Assembly: GCA_965644295.1 (NCBI GenBank)
Contig: CBFFRP010000123.1
Location: 62,001-126,000, forward strand
From: Paraphysomonas bandaiensis
Lineage: Eukaryota > Chrysophyceae
Direction: 5' to 3'
Length of the DNA stretch: 64,000 nt
Shown piece after piece: positions 21,001 to 31,305 of the stretch; the stretch's first letter is position 1, and each line of letters opens with the position of its first letter. Position numbers and translations under genes: made by a program. Below the pieces are notes generated by a model. That model was not told where the DNA came from. It saw only the letters and a list, made by a program, of their open reading frames with translations, and searched no databases.

Positions 21001-22571
21001 GCCAATCACTTGCTGACGAATTGCAATATCTGGTAGGCAGAAAGTATATTGATGACGATAATTTCCAAAAATATGAGATTGCTTCAATACATTATGATGA
21101 AATGCATAAGTTAGTGGTTGGTCATAGGAGGCCTTTGTCAGGGAAATTGGATAGATATGATACTCACCCATTCGCCGTATGTGGAAAATCTGGATTATGG
21201 GAGTTATCAGATCAATATTTATTAGATCATCCGGAAGAAGATCCGGAGATTAAGTGGCCTTCGAGTAGAGAGAGTATGTTTCAGATCCAAGAAAATGATA
21301 CTCAACTTGGATTGATTATATCACAGTTATCAAATTTTGAAACTGGCCATGAGTTAGAAGTGGATGGTCATGTTTACAAGTTACATGAGAATGCAGATGA
21401 ACCATCGCACAAGACACTATTGAGAAAACATGTTCAGAAAAACAAGGGATCAATAGATTGGCAAATTATGGTCCCTCAGGTGTTACGTTTTCAACTAATG
21501 AAGTATTTCCATGAAGGATATACGCATCCAGGAACACAACGAATGCTTGAAACTTTGAAATTGAGATATTTTTGGCCGTCAATACGCAAGGATGTACAGA
21601 AACATGTGGAGGAATGTATACCTTGTAAATTACGTAAGACCTATCAAACGCGACCAAAGATTCCAATAATGAAATACCCTGATGCAAAATTTCCTTTGTC
21701 ACGAATACATATTGATTTAACAGGAAGATTGGTGAAAACCAAAAGTGGTTTCAGTTATATTCTAGTGGTAAAGGATTTCCTTACTAAATTTGTTTGGCTT
21801 ATGCCTCTTAAGAACAAGACGCCTTTGGAAGTGGCTAATGCTTTGATTACTCATGTGTTTTGTCCATTTGGGTTACCAGAATTACTGGTGAGTGATAAAG
21901 GCACAGAGTTTGTCAATAAACTGACCAAAGCAATATCCAAGTTATTCAAGTATAGAAGGATTAACACTACTCCTTATACTCCAAGGAGCCAGGGTTTAGT
22001 TGAGAATCACAACAAGACGTTGAAGGATCAGTTGTACCATTTTGTAGGTGTATTACAGGATGACTGGGATACATTTTTGCCTACAGTACAATTGATGTAT
22101 AATACTACAGTGTCCTCGAGCACAAGTTTTACTCCATATTATATGATGTTCGGTAGAGAATGCCGTTTACCATCTATAGAGTTTACATTGTCCTCGAAAC
22201 TTTCCGAGCTTCGATTACAACCTGGAACTATTGAAGCTGAATGGATAGATAAATTGTTGATTTCTTTGGAACAAGCTTGGAATTATGCAACGAAGAAGGC
22301 TCAAAAGAATCATCTTCGACATAATATAGTATCTAGGCGACCTCGAGAGTTCAAAGAATATAATGCTGGTGACTTATTCTTCAGAATTCGACGTCCAATT
22401 AATGTGTTTAAATCGGCTGATGATGAGGAATTGTATAAAATCAATGCCAAATTACAAGCTAGATTTGAAGGACCTTATAAAGTTATTCGGCGACTAAGTC
22501 CAATACTTTATGATGCTGAAATTGAAGGAAAAGAGGTTCGAATAAATGCTACTAATATGAAGCCATTTTAG
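17991..22571 (+). CDS. pol: Retrotransposon Pol: RT, RNase H, SET-like domain, integrase
   Basis: The frame continues directly after the gag UGA; a GTG at 18006 is the first alternative initiator, but readthrough is likelier. Residues below count from 18006. Reverse transcriptase spans about 120-420, with YLDD near 313. Ty3-type RNase H starts near 458 (HLDASK, then SATDLECKAL and HSDHNCL). A SET-like domain lies at about 776-900: AGWGLFATKQI, RYANDG, LREILPGDEIFFDYG. A linker holds a VVGHRRPLSG/THPFAV module near 1037-1058. Integrase has the zinc-binding HH-CC (about 1166-1210) and catalytic D1235, D1296 and E1332 (HIDLTG, SDKGTEF, GLVENHNK). The end resembles the usual gypsy C-terminus (INATNMKPF). 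All catalytic residues seen are intact. In SET enzymes the RFxNHxC motif binds cofactor; here Asp replaces its His, so activity is uncertain. Confidence 0.93.
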   Translation, partial: VDGKEVNRPPPEPPPVNIADTTSDCPRPESFPVELWNLVDLCQRNSVQPRFDKYTPDRLQECIELILTKLDIYKDDEAVSLQGEISIDADTIASHHNERDYFLAQALANIDVFCFPDPDNPPRIKDYKVSIETTDEVPVRARPRKYSLLQQAFLEAKTGMMLRQKKLQPSNSDWSHGLVLVPYHDRIQKFLDKWGDTAHLEIFKKVNWPEVATFFRMCSDVRSLNQKTKVDIFPLPRIDDLLDSIPVGTDRFSAGDIADAFFCVELDADSRFKTAFRTHNAHLQYTVMLQGWVNAPSHFSRVIAQTFEDMDRFQVSAYLDDVLNHTGGFRAHFLTQQSIYDRLRNRHLTFKIEKTHINYRELRFLGHILSRNGRCPDPKKVEAITNLADPEDVTAVRCFLGSTSFYRQYIPQYADVALPLYDLTKKNVNVKKLWRPEIHGHAMERLKEALRKAPVLRYIDNSKPFVIHLDASKTKRGIGGVLMQHDDAGQLHPVEYFSRKLTPAERNYSATDLECKALRDVILHWHIYLSSGRKFEVHSDHNCLKYMVHSVTATLNPRLLGYLMDLQSYRFALHYKKGVENVVADMLSRLWQIGDVPPATREELSDHLGPVVDNEDPDLIRSWGAAKRQLSKLKRQAVVEAQTIKKTHTCSSKFEVQICNCDALDLDLLSSLPDVKEGGVLGESSELENSAVRFKVAGSTLKRRKQLCIDVEQYSCQVENLLKELNITEVQETGESRMKFSNSGQNIQHATAHTNRTSFHPSRTNYMDNPDESEDMKLIRERRISGYNQCTILPSTKLRAGWGLFATKQICPNVEICDYVGPVVSEGVDQLSSNYGMQMIAGAHRKIVIDGWEPGSSLGRYANDGISKQLINAKLIWKKSKGVLMALREILPGDEIFFDYGKEFWSTRSDQLSPEDNQILNLDGSRRKTTVSFKDEFELIVYDQKRKVQEKLYSKIFKYSDEENSRIQELVEMEERNTRNFERTLRYLETDALEKYSYENLVQCQSLADELQYLVGRKYIDDDNFQKYEIASIHYDEMHKLVVGHRRPLSGKLDRYDTHPFAVCGKSGLWELSDQYLLDHPEEDPEIKWPSSRESMFQIQENDTQLGLIISQLSNFETGHELEVDGHVYKLHENADEPSHKTLLRKHVQKNKGSIDWQIMVPQVLRFQLMKYFHEGYTHPGTQRMLETLKLRYFWPSIRKDVQKHVEECIPCKLRKTYQTRPKIPIMKYPDAKFPLSRIHIDLTGRLVKTKSGFSYILVVKDFLTKFVWLMPLKNKTPLEVANALITHVFCPFGLPELLVSDKGTEFVNKLTKAISKLFKYRRINTTPYTPRSQGLVENHNKTLKDQLYHFVGVLQDDWDTFLPTVQLMYNTTVSSSTSFTPYYMMFGRECRLPSIEFTLSSKLSELRLQPGTIEAEWIDKLLISLEQAWNYATKKAQKNHLRHNIVSRRPREFKEYNAGDLFFRIRRPINVFKSADDEELYKINAKLQARFEGPYKVIRRLSPILYDAEIEGKEVRINATNMKPF
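20332..20703 (+). other. SET-like domain inside Pol
   Basis: This segment has the three SET hallmarks in order. They are a Gly-x-Gly N-motif (AGWGLFATKQI), a pseudo-knot-like RYANDG followed by INAKLIW, and the closing LPGDEIFFDYGKEFW with the catalytic-type Tyr. SET proteins methylate lysines, mostly in histones. The usual Asn-His pair is Asn-Asp here. It lies where no enzymatic domain is normally found in Ty3/gypsy elements, between RNase H and the integrase zinc finger. Confidence 0.85.
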
Positions 22572-22575
22572 GTTC

Positions 22576-22614
22576 GCAGTGAACTTCGTTCCGCATACTG
22601 GCGTATGCGACTGC
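22576..22614 (+). other. Perfect three-way-junction fold beside the polypurine tract
   Basis: In 39 nt, three helices pack with no unpaired base between them. The outer stem is GCAGT/ACTGC (22576-22580 with 22610-22614). The first arm is GAAC-TTC-GTTC (22581-22591). The second arm is CGCATAC-TGGC-GTATGCG (22592-22609). It starts 4 nt after the pol stop codon and ends just before the polypurine tract. A role in RNA packaging, export or plus-strand priming is inferred only from position. Confidence 0.6.
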
Positions 22615-22615
22615 T

Positions 22616-22626
22616 GGAGGGGGTAG
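22616..22626 (+). other. Polypurine tract
   Basis: GGAGGGGGTAG directly abuts the 3' LTR. This is the expected place and composition for plus-strand primer selection by RNase H. Confidence 0.75.
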
Positions 22627-23502
22627 TGTAATAACCAGCTATCAGGTTATTCTATTCTACAAGCTCTCTATTGTATATGCTTAAGTTTGTACATACTATC
22701 TGTGCAAACATAGATTGAATATTATTATTATTACCATAACTCACACTGAGATATATGATGTATTATGACTATGACAATTCATGCTTATTATTGATATTTA
22801 CATAATCATTCAAAAGACAAAGAGAGACATGATTATCAATAATGAGACATAATGATGATACTGATGATGGATGATATATATATATGTTCTTATTATATAT
22901 ATATATTGACTTTAAGGCTGGAGAAGTTTACTGGAGAATTCCGGGTTTGATATCCACGCTGATAGATGTGTATTGCCAGATTATCCAGTAATACAGTTAT
23001 ACATTACGTATTTCCTTCAGTGCTTATTGGGGATTGATTGTACTAAGGAGTACGAATACCAGGCTTCAACTACAAAGAGAATACTGAATGTATCTTCCCT
23101 TATACAGTTGTGATGAGTTATTATGATCAACTGTGTTAGACTGATGTGTTTGGTATTGAATATGAATGATGTTCATTCCATTGATCACGGAATCGTAGGT
23201 AGACATATTTATATTATTGATAATAAGATGCAATTTCCTTACTCTTGAAATTGCTGGTAGATAGCATTGTAGTTGTAGACATATATTTGTTCATTGTGAT
23301 TTGATTATATTGTTATTATTATGGAGGAGGAGACTCTTGATAGCGCACAAGAGTCTACTAAATTCGAGTCAGTGAGAAGGACCCTCAGGCTTATGCTTGG
23401 AGGGTTAGACCCTTCCATTGCCAATGCCAGTGAGGATCAAATCCGGGATATAGGCTTGGCATTTGGGTTGTCTGAGATCGAATCAGAGACGTTGGTGTCT
23501 CA
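22627..23502 (+). repeat. 3' LTR (876 bp)
   Basis: It has the same length and sequence as the 5' LTR. It carries its own copy of the gag start region; that frame runs past the LTR into flanking DNA and stops at 23635, which gives a short chimeric frame with no likely function. Confidence 0.95.
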
Positions 23503-23506
23503 AGTC
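23503..23506. repeat. Target-site duplication AGTC, right copy
   Basis: This matches 13222-13225 exactly and directly follows the terminal CA of the 3' LTR. Confidence 0.85.
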
Positions 23507-24006
23507 AGACTGTATCGTCTTAGATGTTCTAAGTATGTGATTAATACATTAATGATACTGAGTATGGTAGGTTACGATTACTCAATTAGTATCCACTATC
23601 CACTATGCATCTTGGCTAATACAATGACTCTATGAGTACATGAGTACTAAATTATACATTATTTTAGTATATTGTGTATTGGATTTTATTGCAGTTGTAT
23701 TTGAGTTGTGAGTAGTAGAGTTATCGTATTATCTGAGTGCTACAGTTGAAGTTTACAAATCACCAACTCCTGGTTACTGTTGTCAAAGTGCAACTGTGCT
23801 ACCAGTATACCAGAGTGCACCTAGTCATTATGCCAGACAATCTCATATTAAGATCAGTTCACACGAAAAAGCATAACTGCGATATATAAGTCGATACATA
23901 TCGTCTAATTGGCTCAGTTAGATATCGCAAAAAAATACTAGCCCCCTTACTACTAATCACACATTTACAAACATTTATGTACAATACGCTACACAGTGAC
24001 CATAAA
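23507..24006. other. Gap between retrotransposon and armadillo/EF-hand gene
   Basis: This is 500 bp of AT-rich sequence, mostly 3' flank of the minus-strand gene. No gene is supported. Confidence 0.45.
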
Positions 24007-26555
24007 TTAGACATCACTACCTCTAGAAGATGTAACACGCCTACTTGTGTTTCTCTTACGGTCTTGTTCTCTGCGTAATCGTATCCTTTCCGCCTCCCAG
24101 TGTTCCGCAGCGAGATCTTTTCTCTCCTCTTTGAGCATTTCTCTTTTCAGTTTCGCCTGTTCAACCGCAGCTTTCGTCGTTATATCTTTTTCGAGCCATC
24201 TAGTGAGGACTCTTCTTGCTCGACCTATTGGCCCTCTCTTAAGGGCCGTGTTATACACTTTCTTCACACCCGATCCGAACTGCGTATATACGTCAACGCA
24301 CAGTAATTATGTAGAGGTATTGAACTAACCTTCGTGTTCCAGTCAAGAATCATATACATGAACTCTTTGAAACTCAGATATCCTTTTCCCTCTTTGTCAA
24401 ATTCATCTAGAATTTCCTACCACCATACTACAGTAAATATGTGTGTATTGCGAATATAAATGTAATGCTTGCACCTGTAGCTCATCTTCGTCTAACATAT
24501 ATCCCAGAGTTACCATTACAACCTTCAGTTCGTCGATATCTAGGGTCCCCTTACAAGTAGGGTCTAATTCCATAAACGTGTCTTGGTATGGTTGCATCTG
24601 CTTCTTGCTCATATTAAACGCCCGCCAGTCCTCTTCATTCAGCTGAGTAAGAAAAAATTACATGCAGGCAATACGTGATGTCATACTCATGCACCTGGTC
24701 AAGTAAGTAGTCCTGATCTCGACGGTTCTCAACAATTAACTGTAAGTATTCTTCAACAAGCCCTGTATAATGGAGATATACGGAACAGCGATGAGAATCC
24801 TACTACATACTACAAGCTTTAGTCTTACCTCCATATTCCTCACCAACACGTCGTGGTATGTTGTCTTCAGTAGCGAATAAGTACGCTCTAAGATATAACG
24901 AACAATATCACCCCAACAAGATATGTATACTACACACTGTACCTGGAAGAAGGGATCATACTGTTCACTTTAGGTATATCGAACACTCGCAAGGCCTTAA
25001 CAATAACTACAGCCAACCCCCTGTAAACACGTTAATCACTTGATTCATTACTCGAAATACGGCCTGACCTTATGACCTCATCATTACTGAGTACAAGCTT
25101 CATAAGTGTACTCAGCCCATTTTCCATTGCCAAGAACATCTACATACAGCCGTGCATGATTCTCACACAAGTAGACTAATTATCATAGAAACGGGTTCTA
25201 CCTTCGGGACATCAGGGTGAGATAGAAGGGAAAGCACGGCAACAAGTGGTGCCTCTTGCAGCTCTGAATACATATATCAACTGTACGTCCTAGTCGTTAT
25301 ATGTGCAATACACACCATCATTTTTGTCATTAATCACATCAAGCAAATAGTTCATGACATTGTTCTCCATTAGATGCATTTGATTTGACGGGGATCTGTA
25401 TAACACACATATACATTTGGCACAAAGGTTTTTTGTGCTCCAAGGACCCTCTTTAAGTAATCGTATAATTTCATCGATATTCTCAGTCACGAATCTTTCC
25501 TCATTAGCAGGGTACTTGTTGTGTAGTTTTAGCATCATCTGTACCACTGTTAGTTGAGCGGGGATAGTTCCACTCCTCAGTTCACGTGCCATTCCACTCA
25601 GCACCGCCTCTGTAGGTATCTTCGACTGGATTTCTTCAGATCGGCTCATCCAATGCAAACCGTAGAGAGCTTTCTCACGAATCTATATACGTAGGAAAAT
25701 CAAACAATTTTCAAAAAATTTCCATAACATACCGAATCTTGTGCTAGACAGTTTGTCTGGTGGAGGCACTTCTCAAGCAATTCCAGAGCCCCTTGCATGA
25801 AAACACGAGCAGCAATCTCCGGTACCCTACCATACAATGTGGTCAAGTTCTGACATGGAGGATAATAGTTTATGGGTATGATACCTGCTCATTTGTACAA
25901 TTGATCCTAATCCGGCCAGAACACAAGCCTCATTCGTAGTGTCATCAAGGGCAACATTAAGTAATGGCTTCACGCATCCGTTGGTAAACATTAGTTTGCA
26001 TATCTCCAACTCTTTACTGACCATGGCACATATACCAGAAGCGATAGTTTTCAGAGGTACATCACCAAAGCGTAGTATAACCACAACGTAACGAAGGATG
26101 CCTACACGTACCACTTTCCATGGATAATATCTTCCTATTTCTCTAAAACATGCACTGCAATGTTCTACAATTGTTCTGTGAGTTGATTGTGTCACCAGAT
26201 CAACCTTCTTTCCCGTCAATAGTTTCTGAAATATTTTCGACATCACCTGTAACCCTCCTAAATCCATGAACTCCATCATACAACTACGACTTGGCATTAA
26301 TGTACGTAAACTTTGTGCTGCTTTACCAGCAACAGGATGATCAATATCATTCCATAATAAATCCATTAAAGGACCTATTCCATTACTCAATCCTTTCAGT
26401 TCTGGTGGTTTCATTGTCTTAGCATGAATAGAAAAAGAATTAGCAGCTGATGTTGCTAATATATAATTCTTTCCAGTAACTCCGATCGGTAATGAGGCTG
26501 CTAGTGATAACTCTAATATAAGATCATCTAATGTATCAGCTTCACCTGTAGCCAT
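24007..26555 (-). CDS. Armadillo-repeat and EF-hand protein
   Basis: Eleven exons join in frame on the minus strand: 26555-25899, 25849-25733, 25682-25316, 25263-25202, 25139-25069, 25020-24943, 24887-24829, 24762-24695, 24642-24475, 24416-24330 and 24279-24007. The product is about 668 residues. The first two thirds are alpha-helical repeats of armadillo/HEAT type (for example IASGICAMVSKELEICKLMF and AGLGSINLTTLYGRV). Near residues 515-590 come two EF-hand-like loops, DPTCKGTLDIDE and DKEGKGYLSFKE. The tail is a highly charged, probably coiled region rich in Lys, Arg and Glu. The architecture suggests a calcium-responsive scaffold. It resembles proteins of flagellate and algal protists, but I cannot name an orthologue. 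The first donor chosen (GTACAA after codon 219) is needed to keep frame; a nearer GTATCA donor would give a stop. Confidence 0.8.
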
Positions 26556-27049
26556 ATTATTATTGTTGTTTATATTTAAATTATCAACATGAAAAGTTTA
26601 ATATATAAATAGATTGATGTGAGGTGTATATGTCGGTGATGTATGTTCCATTCTCAGTTACTATTAACGCATATATACATATATACATACATACGAGTGT
26701 GGACGTATGTATACCATATACATATATATGTGCATATCATACATTGCTGTGTGGAGTTAACTGTGATCTACATACTGTACATACAGGCGTGTACAAAAAT
26801 ATGGACAACTGTTACATATTCCTACCACATTGTAGTACAATAATACACCAGGGTATTGTACTGTATTATCACAGTCCTGTACAGACATGACCATCAGCAG
26901 ATTGATTCGTAATCATGCTATGTATACATACGTGCATACATACGCAGAGCAGTAGCACTCTAATCTAATGCACCAGTAGGATAAACACCCACAGGAGATA
27001 CATCGCTACTTCCTGGTTCGTAATCTTTATATTGCATATAATTGAAAGT
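26556..27049. promoter_or_regulatory. Divergent promoter region, microsatellite-like
   Basis: This separates the armadillo/EF-hand gene (-) from a small membrane-protein gene (+). From 26660 to 26800 it is rich in ATACATAC, GTGTAC, ACTGTACATAC and TATACATATATA words like other upstream regions here. Open frames in it are low-complexity artefacts. Confidence 0.4.
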
Positions 27050-27472
27050 ATGGTGAAAACATCAAGTATGCTTGATATTGTGGCAGTAGGGTCATTACTG
27101 ATCTATGCACTACACTCTCTTGTATCTGCATATATCCATGTGTTTACTGAAGTGAATTGGTTCGATAATGACCCACCAGAGTTCTTGTGGGCAATTGCTG
27201 CACTCGGAAATAAACAATTTTTTATTGCGTTTCTTGATTTGGCAGTTGTTTTAAATATATGCGATACAAGACGTCTTGTCGGCCCCTTATTATTGTTACA
27301 TGTATCCATGACTGCGCTCTATATCGGCTCTGCCTTCATCAATGGACGCCACCTGCACGACGTTGCGCCGACTAGTCCGGGTGTAAAAGCTCCTTACGTT
27401 TTATTCGTCGTGTGTCTCATAGGATTTTTGGCGTCTACTGTCAAGAAAACATCGGCTAAGAAGAAATCATGA
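27050..27472 (+). CDS. Small four-helix membrane protein with C-terminal KKxx
   Basis: This is an intronless frame of 140 codons from the ATG at 27050. Four hydrophobic segments are visible: around residues 8-30, 60-77, 82-105 and 113-130. The C-terminus is Lys-rich and ends KKKS, which fits a di-lysine ER-retrieval signal (KKxx). I do not recognise the family with certainty. Size and topology recall small ER or Golgi membrane proteins. No catalytic motif is visible. Confidence 0.6.
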   Translation: MVKTSSMLDIVAVGSLLIYALHSLVSAYIHVFTEVNWFDNDPPEFLWAIAALGNKQFFIAFLDLAVVLNICDTRRLVGPLLLLHVSMTALYIGSAFINGRHLHDVAPTSPGVKAPYVLFVVCLIGFLASTVKKTSAKKKS

Positions 27473-28059
27473 GTAACCATTGCGTAACTTTCAAACATTT
27501 ATCTGAAAGAAAAATGCTCTTGTTATCAATTATTGTTGGTAGTTACACGAAAGTTATCCCCTCTTGGTAATAATAGCAGCGAAATATTCACCCTTACGAG
27601 TTATATTTATATATTTATCACGAAACCTGTGTCATAACTCGGAGCACAGTACGGTCCAAAGTCCTACAAGTTGATAATCTTTAAAAATTCATGCTGTGAA
27701 AATATAACATGTCGCAGGAAACATTTGTTCTGTATTAGTGTCATTATACTACTACAATTCGTAATGTTGAAAGTTAATATTACGTTTATCTAAAGTTTAC
27801 GAAAAATATCATATCGGTGGTATTCTGTATTCTGTAGTCTGTACGAATATTAGCTTCCAATTGACAAGTAAAATGGAAAGATAGAACAAAGAATGTTGTG
27901 TGATCACAAAATTGTTCAAGAATAAGAAAACAGGTCAAAAAAGTGAACTTCTCGTTTATTACGTGAATATCATCACATTCATCCAAGAACGCCATGTAAA
28001 GCCAAGAAAATACAGCAACAGAGGAGATACATATAGTGTGTGGAAGCTCCCTTAAGCTA
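27473..28059. other. Gap between convergent genes
   Basis: This is the 3'-flanking sequence of the small membrane protein (+) and CapZ beta (-). A frame continuing upstream of the CapZ stop on the other phase is a shadow. No gene is seen. Confidence 0.45.
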
Positions 28060-29092
28060 CTAAATCCCTTCCGAATCAACCTTTCTGGACTTCCCGTGCC
28101 CTGATACTGCTGCATTAAGGGTCGCCACGTGCGACGCACTTTGAATGGGGCCATCAGAATTGGTTCTGATAGAATTTACAACCTCACGGGTTTTGAGGAT
28201 ATAGAGCTCGTTCATATTGGAGCGCATATCACTTTCCTGCTCCTCAATCAATCGACCAATGTTCGCAAGATGAGTATTTTCAGCGTTGTCTAATGTGCAG
28301 GTAGACTCCACTTGCCGTGTAAGGGAACCCGACATATTAGTGTTCCCCACCTGTTCCTTTGCCACGCTCATGCTTAGCATTACTGTGGTCGTGAGCTTGT
28401 AGGAGGCACTGTTCGGGGATGTGTTCACTACTTCCACGACATGGATAGAGTCCCAACAACCACTGTTCACAAACCTATTGTTTTGAACACCTGCAAAAAG
28501 TGGATGTAAGTGGATGAGTTCCCGACATCACAATATGTTCGTACTTTTCTTTATCAGGAAGCACCCGGCAAACCCATTGGGCAGGTCCCAAAGATACACG
28601 GAGGAAGTGCCCCCCTCAAAATACAACTCTCTATAAGAATCAAATAGCTCATTGGCTTCAATTTCCATCGCTCTCAGCTTTTCAGATGGCAAGAAACCAT
28701 CTTCTAAAGGGGGGAAATATTTGTTCGTCCATGGGGACCTGGAGAAGAGTAATCTGTATTACAATCATAAATAAAGTACGTCATACCTGTAGGAATCACC
28801 GTCACGATTATAGTCGCATAGTAAATACGCTCTCCCCTATATAATGATATTAGAGGTAAACACAGGAAGGGTCAAGACATACGGAGTCTGGGTCCTGGGC
28901 TTCTTCTAGGGGCTGATCGACCCTCTGTAGTAATTCATCTGTTTCTTCAGGTAACAAATTCAGCAATCCACTTAAACTTTGTTCAATTTTATTTGGTGGT
29001 AGTCTTCTCATTAATGCTAGACTGCATGATATCTGCGGCATAGATGAGCTGTTGTATTGTTAAGGTTTCTAGCAAATAAATACCTTATCCAT
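28060..29092 (-). CDS. CAPZB: F-actin-capping protein subunit beta
   Basis: Five exons are joined on the minus strand: 29092-29084 (only MDK), 29032-28883, 28836-28787, 28738-28545 and 28490-28060. All introns are 46-54 nt GT-AG. The product is 277 residues, the family's usual size. Diagnostic stretches are [69 protein letters not shown] and [19 protein letters not shown]. With the alpha subunit it caps actin barbed ends and is part of dynactin. The tail beyond the NSIR segment, the C-terminal tentacle region, is divergent. The nine-base first exon is unusual but gives the expected start of the family (M-D-x-I/L-x-C-x-L-x-L-M-R-R-L-P-P). Confidence 0.95.
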
Positions 29093-31305
29093 GATGAAAC
29101 TCGTAAATAGTGCACAAAAAATAGTACTAAATATCAAAGAACTAGTGTGTGATATCCCTCTGGTGGAGATACACCTGATGATGCAACAATCTTTCGATTG
29201 AATAATGCCAGTGATGCTCTGCTGCAGGTAGACTTGGCAAATGGCATGGCTCCATATACAGCAGTATTATATCGACATGCATACATACATAGTACGTACA
29301 GTGTACTGTACATGGCTGCCAGGCAAAAAAAATCGCCCTTTTTTTGGTTGTTTGACAATATACTGTATACAGCTAAAAACCTGGGAATTGTTGCCTTATC
29401 GACTTTTTACCCACCCGCAGATACACACAGCATACACTTTTTGTACAATTCTCTAATTATTTTCTTCAAAAAATCACCAAGAATTGATGATACACATTCC
29501 CAGCTTCGTTGTGTACATTTTAAGAGGCGTCACATACACTGGAAAAAAGTGTGTATGGTTGTTGTTGCTTCATTCTTGTATGGAATACTCTGAAGACAAC
29601 GTATACAGGTACTCTCTTACATACTATTAACTCAGCAATATATGAAAATACTGAAGTAAAGTATACGATTTTGAATAGAAGTAGAAAGAAGAGTGGATCG
29701 AAGTAGAAGTTCATTCTTCTGTCCAATGAAATGTAAGATATTCTCACATACTAATTGAAGGCTATAAGGATCTCTCATACATATATATACATATACTCAT
29801 ATATATATATATGTATAGTAGTAGATGGTATATACTCTGTGCTGATGTAGCCTTCAAAGATGTGATAGAGGAGGAGCAGCAGGGACTTCATCACATATAT
29901 ATACATATATATACACACACAATAGACCATAACATCTAACAGATTGCTAAACCTAATGGAAATAGAAGAGATCTCCGCAGTAGTCATAAGAATATGGGTG
30001 TCTCCAATAGAGGAAATTAATATCGAGCTACGGTCACAGTGTTACTCTTATAGAGCTGTAGTGAGAGAAGTTGAGTGTGGTATCTAGATATATGCACATA
30101 GTACGTATGAGGGAAGATTGGTGAAGTACTTGGAAGAAATGTGTTGGTACTTCCGTGAATTGAATGGGTATGTACTGGCGTGCAGTATCAATATGTAGAG
30201 ACGTACATATATGTATGTATGCATGTATGTACAGCAGGTGTACAGGTATTGTACATCATATGAGAGATTATGAAGTTAGTGCGATGCGGTGGACTCATAA
30301 TCTTCAATAGATATGACGTACAGTAGAATCCATAAACTAACATACATCCTCATATAGCAAACCCCATACGCACTGCCTTTGTCCTACCCCCCATGAAACT
30401 CTCTATTAAACCATACCTCATTGTCCCTAGTTTAATCACATGTACAGCTGCTGTATGTATATACGTATATACTTCAGTATGGAAACATGAGGATCACTGG
30501 ACACATCGTCACACTTGACAAGGACTCCAATTAGTCATAGCCATAACGGAGGAGACCCAGCTATCATTCGGCCTTCGGTCTAGGCAGTATCTATTATCAT
30601 GATAGTGGACATGATAGTGGACTATACAGTATAACAGTGACTACGAAAGCGTGGAGAATGGGTTAGGTGCTCCATCTGATGCGATGATATATCCCTCTGA
30701 TGTATAAATCAACTTTCTATTTCTTCGCCACAGACTCTACGGCAGAGCCTCAAAGATGAAGCGACATCAGCTAGAGTTCAAAGCTAGAGACAGAGTCGGG
30801 AGCGCTGAAGCTTTTAAGGTTTAGATCGAGAACACCTGAAGGAACTGGCTAGACCAAAGTGTCGATGAAGGCCAGAATAGCAGAAAGGTTGACTGCACTG
30901 CATATTATAGAGGAAACCATGTTGATGGAGATAACATTCGAACGAAACTCTGCATTAATAGCTCCCTATGGACAGGCTGTGTGTGATGATGTGGCAGAAG
31001 TTATCATTGAATATATATCCTGAATTGGTAATTCACATTGAGAGCATCGTGAATTGCATGGACGGGAAATGCCCCCGTCATTGCCTTTTGGACCTTTCAC
31101 AGCTGCGAGTTAACGGTTAACGCTGTATAAGACCATTTAAAGGCTGTGGAGAGTGGAGAGTATGAATAAGCTTTTACCAAGGGGCCAAGGGGTTGGGGTT
31201 AAACTCGTTCATCCTACACTGGGTGCTATAAAACTCGTTCAAGTATTTCCTGAGGAAATACATTATGAAATGTAGAAATGTTTATTAGATATATTAGGTT
31301 TATTT
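29093..31305. other. 2.2-kb gene-poor stretch with GTAC-rich tracts
   Basis: Several low-complexity tracts (29250-29320, 29770-29930, 30180-30260, 30430-30480) repeat the TGTACAG/CTGCTGTA/ATACATAC words typical of upstream regions here. Between 30730 and 31020 an apparent two-exon chain with a 34-nt intron could encode about 75 residues (ending with an LIAPYGQAVCDDVAEVIIEYI stretch). I recognise no family and do not call it a gene. A short GC-rich hairpin sits near 31070. Nothing else is supported. Confidence 0.35.

Larger units (their letters stand above)
13226..23502 (+). mobile_element. Complete Ty3/gypsy-like LTR retrotransposon with SET-like domain
   Basis: A 10,277-bp element is flanked by AGTC duplications. 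Both LTRs are 876 bp, begin TG, end CA, and agree at every stretch I compared, which implies very recent insertion. Domain order is gag, protease, (UGA), RT, RNase H, SET-like, integrase, the Ty3/gypsy order with an added SET-like domain. Both long frames are intact. The element lies between the 3' ends of two convergent genes (ABHD13-like and armadillo/EF-hand), about 0.3 and 0.5 kb from their stop codons, and so disrupts neither. No chromodomain is seen after the integrase. No TGG-type primer-binding site directly follows the 5' LTR. Confidence 0.95.

Noticed and set aside
23321-23635. Separate gene starting in the 3' LTR
   Set aside because: It is the duplicated gag start running into host DNA by chance until the next stop.
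30541-30650. U2 snRNA-like stretch (TTCGGCCTTCGGTCTAGG followed by CAGTATCTATTATCATGATAG)
   Set aside because: It recalls the 5' part of U2, but the branch-site-pairing GTAGTA is changed to GCAGTA and no Sm site or 3' stems follow.
30730-31020. Two-exon gene with a 34-nt intron encoding about 75 residues
   Set aside because: Other frames are about as plausible, there is no recognisable domain, and the intron would be the shortest in the window.
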